A DNA stretch of 64,000 nucleotides from Flavobacterium cupriresistens (lineage in GTDB: Bacteria > Bacteroidota > Bacteroidia > Flavobacteriales > Flavobacteriaceae): NCBI RefSeq assembly GCF_020911925.1, contig NZ_CP087134.1:4402001-4466000 (forward strand), given 5' to 3'. Positions within the stretch are counted from its first letter, which is position 1. Each line of letters begins with the position of its first letter. A model generated the notes under the pieces. That model was not told the DNA's origin, ran no database searches, and worked only from the letters and a program-made list of their open reading frames with translations. Both the position numbers and the translations under genes were made by a program. Positions 1 through 8,561 of this stretch are shown piece after piece.

Positions 1-1
1 A

Positions 2-1048
2 ATTGTCCTGGCAAAAGTCAGCAGTGGTACTATGGGTGAGCATACCATAACCGTTTCAGACATAAACGGGTTGAAAGTAGGCGATGTCGTAGAATTACAA
101 TTATTTAATAAGGACGGCGAAAATGGCGAAATTATTAAAGATTTATACCAAGGTGCTCCTGTAAAACCGGGTTCACACCATTGGAAATTTCCAAAATTAC
201 CCATCGTAAGACAACAAGTTGAAATTACTAAAATTTCAGGTTCTAAAATCACGCTAAAAACACCTTTGACTATTGGGATCAAACCCAGTTATCAGGCACA
301 ATTGGTAGAATGGAAACATTTAAACGAAGTCGGAATTGAACATCTGCGTTTTACATTTCCGGATATTCCGAGAGTAGCACATCACGTTGAACCGGGAAAT
401 AATGGTATTTTTCTAACCCGTGTTTTTAACAGTTGGGTCAAAGATGTAACCATAACCAATGCAGACAGCGGAATTTTGGCAGAAGAGATCGCCAACGTCA
501 CCATACAAGATATCGTAACCGACGGAAATCATATGGCACATTACACCGTTACTTTAGGGGGTGTACATAATGTTTTAGTAAAGAATCTAAAGGTGTACAA
601 TAAAGCCGTTCATCCTTTAAGTTTCAACACATTTGCTACTAAAAACGTGTATCAAAATTGCGAGGTTTTTGCAGATCCGCTTTTGGATCAACACTCGGGT
701 GCCAATCATCAGAATTTATTCGATCATATAACGATTCATTTAACTCCGGATAACACCAACAGTTATGCTTTGTTTGGTGGTGGCGGTGCCGACTATTGGA
801 AACCTTCACACGGTCCCTACAGTACTTTTTGGAATCTGAATGTACAGGTTTCAAACCCCGAAGAGCATACCAAACCGGTTTTACTTTACGGCATGAAAGA
901 CGGCCCTTTCGCCAGAATTATAGGAGTAACTGGAAATACAACATTCGAAGTAAAATACGACCCCGAGCCCTACATTGAATTTTTAAATGAGTCTATGGAG
1001 AAAGTACCTTCTTTATATGATTATCAATTAAAAAAACGATTAAAATAA
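2..1048 (+). CDS. Right-handed beta-helix protein, C-terminal part (pectate-lyase-like fold)
   Basis: The reading frame is open from the first bases of the window, so the gene starts upstream and only its last 348 or so codons are visible. The protein shows the short, repeating hydrophobic and asparagine-rich turns of a parallel beta-helix (for example VKDVTITNADSGI, NVTIQDIVTDGN, VKNLKVYNKAV), the fold of pectate lyases, GH28 and related carbohydrate-active enzymes. I cannot place it in a catalytic family. It lies directly before a hybrid two-component regulator and a SusC/SusD pair on the same strand, so it probably belongs to that polysaccharide locus as a secreted lyase, hydrolase or sulfatase-associated helper. 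The fold is fairly sure and the activity is unknown. Confidence 0.6.
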   Translation: MVLAKVSSGTMGEHTITVSDINGLKVGDVVELQLFNKDGENGEIIKDLYQGAPVKPGSHHWKFPKLPIVRQQVEITKISGSKITLKTPLTIGIKPSYQAQLVEWKHLNEVGIEHLRFTFPDIPRVAHHVEPGNNGIFLTRVFNSWVKDVTITNADSGILAEEIANVTIQDIVTDGNHMAHYTVTLGGVHNVLVKNLKVYNKAVHPLSFNTFATKNVYQNCEVFADPLLDQHSGANHQNLFDHITIHLTPDNTNSYALFGGGGADYWKPSHGPYSTFWNLNVQVSNPEEHTKPVLLYGMKDGPFARIIGVTGNTTFEVKYDPEPYIEFLNESMEKVPSLYDYQLKKRLK

Positions 1049-1089
1049 GTTTAGGTAAAACTGTATCATTTACAATCTAGCTAAATCAC

Positions 1090-1145
1090 AAAGAGTAAAG
1101 AGTAAAGAGTAAAGAATATAGAGCAAAGAATATAGAATATAGAAT
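1090..1145. repeat. Heptanucleotide tandem repeat (8 units)
   Basis: Eight consecutive 7-bp units follow the pattern AAAGAGT / AAAGAAT / ATAGAAT. The period is exactly seven although the units differ. It lies between the beta-helix gene and the HTCS gene. Other arrays with a 7-bp period but different units occur at 21407-21434 and 59055-59117. Confidence 0.8.
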
Positions 1146-1189
1146 ACTTTGATCAAATAAAAACTTTGCGCCTTAGCGCCTTTGTGGCT

Positions 1190-1200
1190 CCCCCCCCCCC
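1190..1200. repeat. Poly-C tract of 11 in the HTCS leader
   Basis: An uninterrupted run of eleven C residues lies 31 nt before the likely HTCS start codon, in an otherwise AT-rich leader. It follows a copy of the dispersed CTTTGCG-type repeat (1161-1187). Long homopolymers can slip in replication, so the tract length may vary between cells. Sequencing error in its length is also possible. Confidence 0.8.
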
Positions 1201-1231
1201 ACCATTATTTTCACAATATAATTCGAATGCT

Positions 1232-4200
1232 ATGAAAAAAAAAATAGCTCTTCTAGTTTTAGTCCTCATCACGGGAAATCTATTTTCTCAAAATAAATAC
1301 CGTCTTAAAAATATCTCGACAACCGATGGTCTTTCGCAAAGTTCTGTCATTGCCATACATCAGGATAAATTAGGGCAAATGTGGTTTGGTACGCGGGACG
1401 GACTCAATAAATACGACGGAAGCAAGTTTACCATTTTTAGAAATGACATTTCAGACAAAGCAACAATTAGCAATAATGATATTCTGGCGATTGAAGAAGA
1501 CAATTCGGGGAAAATATGGGTCGGAACTTATAATGGCCTCAACTGCTACGATCCTGTTTCTAATACTTTCAAGAGGTATTTGCACTCCAATACCAACCAC
1601 ACCATTAGTAGTAATGCTGTTTGGTGTATCAAAGAAATTGGCAATGAACTTTGGTTTGGAACCTCAAAAGGCTTGAGTATTTTCAATAAAAAAACCAAGC
1701 TGTTTACTTCTGTTTTCCATTCAGATACCGATACCTCAACTTTGCCAAGCAATAATATTCTGACTATTATAAAAACCAAAAAACAGGAAATCTGGATTGG
1801 CACAACAAAAGGTTTATGCCGACTTACAAGCAGAAATAACGGAAAATTAACCTTTAAAAATTATCCACTAAACACTACTGATTTACTTAATGTTCAAACC
1901 ATTGCAGAAGACGCGCAAGGTGATTTATGGATCGGTACCAAAAACAAAGCGCTTTTAAAACTCGATATAAAAACGCGTCAATTTGTTTCTTTTTTACCGA
2001 ATGAAAAATACAAAGAAATAAACGCAGACATTCGTTCATTAGCCATTGACAATCAAGGTTCGTTATGGATTGGCGCTTATGATGGAATCTATATTTACGG
2101 CAAAGATAAAAGTCTGCAGAAAATCAATAACAGCAATAATAGCAACGGAATTGACAAAGTAAAATCAGTTTTTATCGATAAAAAAGGTTCTGTTTGGATC
2201 GGCTGTTATTACAAAGGCGTAAACATCTGGGATGTATCTAATGTCAATTTTTCGAATTACAATCAGAATTCAAAAAAAATCCCAATGAGTTTTGATGTCA
2301 TCAGTTCGATCATCACCGACAAAAACAAAAATATCTACTTTGGCACAGAAGGCGGTGGAATAACCATTTACAACCCAAATACATCGGCAACAAGTTATAT
2401 CAATAGCAGCACTGGACAAAGCAATAAAAATGATATCAAATCGATGTCGCTTTCTCCCGATAATATCTTGTGGATTGGTACATTTTCTAAAGGTTTATCA
2501 GCTTACAACACCCTTTCAAAAAGAATTGAAGACAACCGCATCAGTTCGGAATTAAGCGCATTAGTAAAAGAAACCGGTGTCTATTCTATCAAAACGGAAG
2601 CCAACGGAATTGTTTGGATCGGAACTTTCGGAAAAGGTTTGATTCGATACAATTCTATTGACAAAACCTTTGTCCTTGTAGGAAACGATAACACAAAAGC
2701 CAATTTTCTAACAAACAATATTATCCGAACTCTTCTAATTGATCAAAAAAAGAGACTTTGGGTCGGAACTCAAAATGGACTTAATTGCATCTCGTTGAAC
2801 AATTTCAAACCCAATCATTATTCTATACAGCATTACTTTTTTGATAAACCTTCTTTGTCGGGAGATGATATACTCACGCTATATCAGGACAGTCAGAACA
2901 AAATATGGGTGGGTACAAAAGCAAAAGGACTGCATTATTTTGATGGAAAAAGATTTCAGAAAATCAATCTAAAAGTCGGAAACACTGTCATTACTTCGAT
3001 ACATTCGATTTTAGAAGATGGTGACAAAAACCTATGGGTAAGCACGAATCAGGGGATTTTAAAATACAGTACCACTCAAAAAACGGTTGCTTTATATGAT
3101 CAAAAAGATGGTTTGGCAAGTAATGAATTCAATGATAATTCGGCCTTAAAGCTGGACGCTACTCAATTTTATTTTGGAAGCCCGTCCGGAGCTACGTTTT
3201 TTGACGCCAAAAAAATTGTCCTGAACCGATATTCGCCACAGGTTTTAATTACAAGTCTCAAAATTAAAAATAAAACGATAAATCCAAATGACACACCGGA
3301 AATTTTAGAGAAAGGCATCAGTTACACCAAAAACATAACGCTCGATTATGACAAGGCTAATTTTTCTATCAGTTATGCCATTCCAAATTACATCCGATCA
3401 AAAAACAATCAGTACAGTTACCGCTTAATTGGTCTGGAAAACAACTGGACGACAACCAAAAATACCGAGGCCATATTTGCCATTCAAAACCCGGGAACTT
3501 ATGTTTTTGAAGTAAGAGGTGCCAACAATGACGGGGTCTGGAACAGCACTCCCACTACACTTACCGTCACTGTAAATCCTGCGCCTTGGCGAAGTATTTG
3601 GGCTTTTTTATTGTATGGAATAACAATTGGACTTGGATTATATGGATTGATGTGGATTATTAAATCAAAAGCCACATTAAAACAAAAACTGGAATTAGAA
3701 TATCTGGAAACCAAACGCATTGAAGAAAACAATCGTATCAAATTGGATTTCTTTACGAACATTTCGCACGAATTCAGAACACCGCTGACCTTGATTCTTG
3801 GCCCCTTGCAACAAATATTGGCGGACTATAACGGAACCAACGAAATGTACAAAAAACTGTTGGTTATAGAAGGAAGTGCCAATCATCTTTTGAGTCTGAT
3901 TAACCGATTAATGGATTTCAGAAAACTAGAAAGCCATAAGGTCACCTTGGAATCTGCCAATGGAAATATTGTAAAATTTACTAAAGAAATCTTTCTGTCT
4001 TTTATAGAATATGCCAAAGATGGCGGCTACCAGTACACTTTCGAATCTTCACATGAGGAAATTCAGGTGTATTTTGATCGCTACAAATTAGAGCGTGTTT
4101 TCTATAACCTGATTTCAAATGCCTTTAGATATACGCCAAAAGGAGGTGTTATTGCAATCAAAATAAGTCAGAACGCAGAAAACTTATTCATTGCGGTAGA

Positions 4201-5326
4201 AGATTCGGGGGTTGGAATTGCTCAGGAGCATATTGATAAAATTTTTGATTTATTTTTTGAAATTCCAACCCACAACAACGTTCAGAAAAATTACAATAAA
4301 GGCACCGGAATTGGGTTGTCGATTGTAAAAAACATTGTAAAACTTCATAAAGGAACCATAAATGTCGTCAACAAAAAAACGGAAGGTATCATTTTTACGG
4401 TCACACTTCCATTAGGGAAAGAACATCTTCGACCAGAAGAAATCATTAAGGATTTTAGAATCAGCGATGCTATTGAACAGTATACAGCACAACTAGTTCC
4501 TAATGAAACAACAGAACCGGAAGACATTGACGATTATGTAGTGAATGCCGAAAAACAAACGATACTACTTGTGGAAGACCATAAAGTACTGAGAGACTTC
4601 ATGAAAAATCTGCTTAAAAAAGAGTATAACATTCTGGTTGCCGACAACGGAAAAACGGCCTTAGAAAAAGCCATTCAATATGTGCCTAATTTAATTATCA
4701 GTGATGTAATTATGCCTGAAATGGTCGGTACCGAGCTTTGTTCCAAAATAAAGGAAAACCTGAAAACCAGTCATATTCCTGTAATATTACTGACTTCACG
4801 ATCCTCTTTGGTTTACAAATTTGAAGGATTGGAAAGTGGCGCTGATGATTATATCAGTAAACCTTTTAATTTAATTGAATTTAAACTCCGTATTAAAAAT
4901 CTCCTCCATTCAACGGAACGATTAAAAGCAAAATTCTCAAGCGAAGACAATTTTGTTCCGGCAGAAATAACGGTATCTTCCATAGACGAAGCACTATTAA
5001 AAAAAGCCTTCCGTATTGTAGAGGACAATATCTCCAACGAGCAATTTGACATTCCTTTTTTCTGCTCCGAACTAGGAGTAAGTCGCACGATGTTATTTCT
5101 AAAAGTAAAAGCTTGGACGAACTTCACGCCAAATGAATTCATTCATGAAATAAGATTAAAACGAGCCGCCCAATTGTTGGAGCAAAACAAACTAAACGTT
5201 TCTGAAGTCAGTTATAAGGTAGGTTTTAACAACCCCAAATACTTTAGCAAATGTTTTCAAAAAAGATATGGAAAAACTCCGTCACAATTTGCTGACAAAT
5301 TTTCTAAACCGTTGTCCGTATTTTAA
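1232..5326 (+). CDS. Hybrid two-component system sensor/regulator (HTCS)
   Basis: This is a one-protein sensor kinase and transcription factor that typically controls an adjacent PUL. Counting from the ATG at 1232 (1364 aa), it has a signal peptide (MKKKIALLVLVLITGN), about a dozen WIGT/WFGT beta-propeller repeats over roughly residues 30-690, a Y_Y_Y domain, and one membrane segment near 785-808. A HisKA box NISHEFRTPLTLI follows with the phosphorylated His near 846, then an ATPase domain (NLISNAF, DSGVGI, GTGIGLSIV). The receiver has its Asp near 1158 (IISDVIMPEM), and an AraC-type HTH ends the protein. An upstream TTG at 1166 is in frame but would place a proline run before the signal peptide, so the ATG is preferred. 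It should sense an oligosaccharide in the periplasm and activate the susCD operon downstream. Confidence 0.95.
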   Translation: MKKKIALLVLVLITGNLFSQNKYRLKNISTTDGLSQSSVIAIHQDKLGQMWFGTRDGLNKYDGSKFTIFRNDISDKATISNNDILAIEEDNSGKIWVGTYNGLNCYDPVSNTFKRYLHSNTNHTISSNAVWCIKEIGNELWFGTSKGLSIFNKKTKLFTSVFHSDTDTSTLPSNNILTIIKTKKQEIWIGTTKGLCRLTSRNNGKLTFKNYPLNTTDLLNVQTIAEDAQGDLWIGTKNKALLKLDIKTRQFVSFLPNEKYKEINADIRSLAIDNQGSLWIGAYDGIYIYGKDKSLQKINNSNNSNGIDKVKSVFIDKKGSVWIGCYYKGVNIWDVSNVNFSNYNQNSKKIPMSFDVISSIITDKNKNIYFGTEGGGITIYNPNTSATSYINSSTGQSNKNDIKSMSLSPDNILWIGTFSKGLSAYNTLSKRIEDNRISSELSALVKETGVYSIKTEANGIVWIGTFGKGLIRYNSIDKTFVLVGNDNTKANFLTNNIIRTLLIDQKKRLWVGTQNGLNCISLNNFKPNHYSIQHYFFDKPSLSGDDILTLYQDSQNKIWVGTKAKGLHYFDGKRFQKINLKVGNTVITSIHSILEDGDKNLWVSTNQGILKYSTTQKTVALYDQKDGLASNEFNDNSALKLDATQFYFGSPSGATFFDAKKIVLNRYSPQVLITSLKIKNKTINPNDTPEILEKGISYTKNITLDYDKANFSISYAIPNYIRSKNNQYSYRLIGLENNWTTTKNTEAIFAIQNPGTYVFEVRGANNDGVWNSTPTTLTVTVNPAPWRSIWAFLLYGITIGLGLYGLMWIIKSKATLKQKLELEYLETKRIEENNRIKLDFFTNISHEFRTPLTLILGPLQQILADYNGTNEMYKKLLVIEGSANHLLSLINRLMDFRKLESHKVTLESANGNIVKFTKEIFLSFIEYAKDGGYQYTFESSHEEIQVYFDRYKLERVFYNLISNAFRYTPKGGVIAIKISQNAENLFIAVEDSGVGIAQEHIDKIFDLFFEIPTHNNVQKNYNKGTGIGLSIVKNIVKLHKGTINVVNKKTEGIIFTVTLPLGKEHLRPEEIIKDFRISDAIEQYTAQLVPNETTEPEDIDDYVVNAEKQTILLVEDHKVLRDFMKNLLKKEYNILVADNGKTALEKAIQYVPNLIISDVIMPEMVGTELCSKIKENLKTSHIPVILLTSRSSLVYKFEGLESGADDYISKPFNLIEFKLRIKNLLHSTERLKAKFSSEDNFVPAEITVSSIDEALLKKAFRIVEDNISNEQFDIPFFCSELGVSRTMLFLKVKAWTNFTPNEFIHEIRLKRAAQLLEQNKLNVSEVSYKVGFNNPKYFSKCFQKRYGKTPSQFADKFSKPLSVF

Positions 5327-5350
5327 AAAGTCCTTTATTTTCAGGGCTTA

Positions 5351-5389
5351 AAAAAGGGTGTCTGTATTTTTAGATACCCTTTTTTGTAC
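5351..5389 (+). terminator. Rho-independent terminator after the HTCS gene
   Basis: A 13-bp stem (AAAAAGGGTGTCT paired with AGATACCCTTTTT, one G-U pair) ends in a T run, 25 nt after the HTCS stop codon. It separates the regulator from the susC operon. Confidence 0.8.
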
Positions 5390-5410
5390 TTCTATATCGC
5401 TTGTGCCTAA

Positions 5411-5418
5411 TACATTTG
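5411..5418 (+). promoter_or_regulatory. -7 box of the probable susC promoter
   Basis: TACATTTG matches the Bacteroidota -7 consensus TAnnTTTG. The nearest TTTG upstream ends at 5386, giving a 24-nt spacer that is slightly long. Transcription would start near 5424, leaving a leader of about 117 nt before susC. HTCS-activated promoters often have a poor -33 element, which fits. Confidence 0.45.
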
Positions 5419-5422
5419 TGGT

Positions 5423-5515
5423 ATGAAAGTCAAAAAAACAAAATTCATATTACTCCAAATTCTCTTCATGATGCTGATAATAGGAATGAGTTTATTGCTT
5501 TTTTATTTTAGCTAA
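5423..5515 (+). CDS. Possible 30-residue hydrophobic peptide in the susC leader
   Basis: A short open frame begins at ATG 5423 and encodes MKVKKTKF followed by a hydrophobic stretch rich in Leu, Ile, Met and Phe, which looks like a single membrane helix with a positive N-terminus. It lies wholly between the HTCS terminator and susC, starts almost exactly where transcription from the TACATTTG box should begin, and stops 25 nt before the susC start. It could be a leaderless small membrane peptide, a leader peptide for susC, or chance. No family is recognised. Confidence 0.3.
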   Translation: MKVKKTKFILLQILFMMLIIGMSLLLFYFS

Positions 5516-5540
5516 CATTAACCTTTAAACCAAAAAATGA

Positions 5541-8500
5541 ATGTTTACAAACCAAAAAATTAAGTCGTTTAAATGGTGTTTCCTCGTACTCTTTTTACTG
5601 GGAATTACTATTGTGAATGCACAGGAGAGAAAAGTCACCGGAAAAGTTACTTCCAGTGAAGACTTACTCGGGCTTCCTGGTGCTAATGTATATATCAAGG
5701 GATCTTCTGTAGGAGCCACTGCCGATATGGATGGGAATTATGCTGTTTTTGTTTCAGAAAAAAATGCTGTACTTGTTTTCAACTTTATAGGATATCAGTC
5801 GGTCGAAATTCCGGTCGGAAATAAAACCGTTGTCAATATTAGTCTAAAACCCGATACCAAAAATCTGGATGAAGTAATTGTGATCGGTTATGGAACCCGC
5901 AAAAAGAGCGACATTACAGGTTCTGTATCTTCTGTAACGGCAAAAGAATTAACTGCCTATCCCTTATTAAATGCAGAACAAGCTTTACAAGGGCGTGCAG
6001 CGGGGGTTTCTGTACAATCCAATAATGGTGGTGAACCGGGCGCTCCGATAAAAATCAGAGTTCGTGGAGGTACTTCGATTAATGCCAGTGGAGACGCGCT
6101 TGTTGTGGTGGATGGTTTTGCAGGGGTTTCTATGCCTGCACCTCAGGACATCGCCTCTATTGAAGTATTAAAAGATGCCTCAGCAACTGCTATTTACGGA
6201 TCAAGGGGATCTAACGGGGTTATTATTGTTACCACCAAAAAAGGAAAACCGGGAAAACCGGTTATTGAATTCAGCAATTCAACTTCCGTACAATCTGTCA
6301 ATAACAAATTGGATTTATTAAATGCCGATCAGTTTGTAGCGTACCGAAAAAGTTTTACTACACATACAGCAGGACCAGCAAACACAGACTGGCAGGATGT
6401 CATTTATCGTGATGGAATGATTTCGAATAATCAATTGTCTTTTTCCGGAGGATCGGAAAAAGTAAGGTATTACGTTTCAGGAAATTATTTCAATCAAAAT
6501 GGCGTTGTAATTAATTCCGGAATTGATAAATACTCCATTGTAAGCAATTTAGAAGCCGATTTAAGCGACCGATTTAAAGTAGGTTTGAATACCTTTCAAA
6601 GCAAACAAAATAAAGAAGGAATTATTTCTCAAACCGGTGCAGGCGGAACCGGAGCTGCCGGTGTAATTGCTGCTGCTTACCGTTTTATGCCGGATCAGGG
6701 CATCTACAAACCTGACGGAAGCTATACTTCTACTGCTCCTATTGGGGATGATATTGACAATCCGTATGCAACAGCGATGGAAAATGTTTTAGAAACCGTT
6801 TCTGTAGTAAGCAGAAATAATTTCTTCGCCACTTATAAAATCACACCTGACCTCGAATTTAAAACCACTTTAGGTTTATCGGATTCCAACTCTCAAACCG
6901 GAAGATTTATTCCGTCCACTTTAATTGCAGGGAAAAATATCAAAGGAGAAGCTTCTGTAAGCAACAACCGAAATTCCTCCTTCCTGACCGAAAATTATCT
7001 GACGTATAAAAAAGAGATTATCACAAAAGGAATCCTGACTGTTCTTGGAGGGTACTCCTATCAGAAAAACAAAAACGAAACTTCTTTTGCGGCCTCAAGA
7101 GGATTTTTGACCAATACCAATTCCTATCATAATTTAGGGGCCGGAACAGTCTTTTTAAAACCGGATTCTTCTTTATCAGAAACCGAGTTGATCTCCGCTT
7201 TCGGAAGGCTAAACTTTGATTACGACGATAAGTACTTACTAACGTTTACGGCCAGACGTGACGGTTCATCGAGTTTCAGTAAAAACTATAAATATGGAAC
7301 TTTCCCATCGGGAGCCATTGGCTGGAACATCGCTAAAGAACAGTTCTTAAAAGACAATAAAACGATTTCTAATCTTAAACTAAGAGCCAGTTATGGTGCT
7401 ACAGGAAATCCTTCTATCGGTGCTTATTCTACGCTGTCCAGATTTTCTGAGATATATGATGTGAGTGGTGACGTAATTGTAAATGCAGTTCAATTAACAT
7501 CATTGGATAATCCAAACTTAAAATGGGAGACTTCCTATCAACAAGATTACGGGATCGATTTAGGTTTGTTTGATAATCGCATAAGTTTAACCGCCGATTA
7601 TTATAAAACGATTACCAAAGACTTGCTGTTCAACAGACCTTTACCGGGAGTTTCAGGAATTGCTTCGCAACTTCAGAATGTTGGAGAACTAGAAAATAAA
7701 GGTTGGGAATTAGGCATTAACTCTAAAAACTTTATCGGAGCCGATTTTACCTGGTCGACCAGTTTTAATATTTCATCCAACAAAAATAAAGTATTGAAAT
7801 TAGCCGATAACAAAGACCTTCTTATCAACTCGACACCGGGGCATTTCCTTGCAACGGAATCTCAGATTTTGAGAGTTGGACAGCCGGTTGGTTCCTTCTT
7901 CGGATTTGTTTATGATGGTGTGATTCAACAGGGAGAAACCGTACTTCCGGGGAATTTTGAAACCGCTCCGGGTGGAGAAAAATTCAAAGATGTAAATGGT
8001 GACGGAAAATTAGATTCGAACGACAAGACCATTATCGGAAATCCAAATCCGAACTTCATCTTCGGTTTAAACAATGATTTCACCTATAAAAATTTAGACT
8101 TAAATATTTTCTTCCAAGGTTCAGAAGGGAATCAAATTCTGAATTATACTTTAATGGAATTGGCTTCAGGCAACAATAATGCAACAACAGAAGTTTTAGA
8201 CGCCTGGACTCCTACGCACACCGACACCAATGTTCCGGCCAATGCAGCGAGAACCAAAAGAGTAACGTCAAGATTTGTATACGATGCAAGTTATATCCGT
8301 TTGAAAAACATCTCACTTGGATACAGCTTAAATGAAAAAATTGTTTCGAAAATGGGGCTGAGCAAAGTCCGTTTTTTCATCAGTGCGCAAAATATCTGGA
8401 CCATTACCGACTATCCGGGTTCTGATCCGGAGGGCAATTATCTGAATGATACCAATGCCAGAAGTAATACCAATTTGGGTCTGGAATATGGAAGTTACCC

Positions 8501-8543
8501 AAATGTGAGAACATTTACGTTCGGATTTAATTTAAAATTTTAG
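5541..8543 (+). CDS. susC: SusC-like TonB-dependent outer-membrane transporter
   Basis: This is the outer-membrane channel that imports oligosaccharides captured by its SusD partner, powered by TonB. The 1000-aa protein has a signal peptide ending at NAQ (about residue 28) and a carboxypeptidase-regulatory-like domain at about 33-115 (VTGKVTSSEDLLGLPGANV). A TonB-box region with VIGYGTRKKSDITGSV follows, then a plug with the family motif DGF and DASATAIYGSRGSNG, and a 22-strand barrel ending in FTFGFNLKF with a terminal Phe. It is the first gene of the operon, 18 nt before susD. An ATG at 5537 is out of frame and soon stops, so 5541 is the start. The substrate cannot be read from the sequence. 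Confidence 0.95.
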   Translation: MFTNQKIKSFKWCFLVLFLLGITIVNAQERKVTGKVTSSEDLLGLPGANVYIKGSSVGATADMDGNYAVFVSEKNAVLVFNFIGYQSVEIPVGNKTVVNISLKPDTKNLDEVIVIGYGTRKKSDITGSVSSVTAKELTAYPLLNAEQALQGRAAGVSVQSNNGGEPGAPIKIRVRGGTSINASGDALVVVDGFAGVSMPAPQDIASIEVLKDASATAIYGSRGSNGVIIVTTKKGKPGKPVIEFSNSTSVQSVNNKLDLLNADQFVAYRKSFTTHTAGPANTDWQDVIYRDGMISNNQLSFSGGSEKVRYYVSGNYFNQNGVVINSGIDKYSIVSNLEADLSDRFKVGLNTFQSKQNKEGIISQTGAGGTGAAGVIAAAYRFMPDQGIYKPDGSYTSTAPIGDDIDNPYATAMENVLETVSVVSRNNFFATYKITPDLEFKTTLGLSDSNSQTGRFIPSTLIAGKNIKGEASVSNNRNSSFLTENYLTYKKEIITKGILTVLGGYSYQKNKNETSFAASRGFLTNTNSYHNLGAGTVFLKPDSSLSETELISAFGRLNFDYDDKYLLTFTARRDGSSSFSKNYKYGTFPSGAIGWNIAKEQFLKDNKTISNLKLRASYGATGNPSIGAYSTLSRFSEIYDVSGDVIVNAVQLTSLDNPNLKWETSYQQDYGIDLGLFDNRISLTADYYKTITKDLLFNRPLPGVSGIASQLQNVGELENKGWELGINSKNFIGADFTWSTSFNISSNKNKVLKLADNKDLLINSTPGHFLATESQILRVGQPVGSFFGFVYDGVIQQGETVLPGNFETAPGGEKFKDVNGDGKLDSNDKTIIGNPNPNFIFGLNNDFTYKNLDLNIFFQGSEGNQILNYTLMELASGNNNATTEVLDAWTPTHTDTNVPANAARTKRVTSRFVYDASYIRLKNISLGYSLNEKIVSKMGLSKVRFFISAQNIWTITDYPGSDPEGNYLNDTNARSNTNLGLEYGSYPNVRTFTFGFNLKF

Positions 8544-8561
8544 TCAAATACCATCACTATC

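Noticed and set aside
1166..1231. The upstream extension of the HTCS frame from TTG 1166
   Set aside because: It would translate a dispersed repeat and a poly-C run into prolines before a normal signal peptide, so the ATG at 1232 is the likely start.
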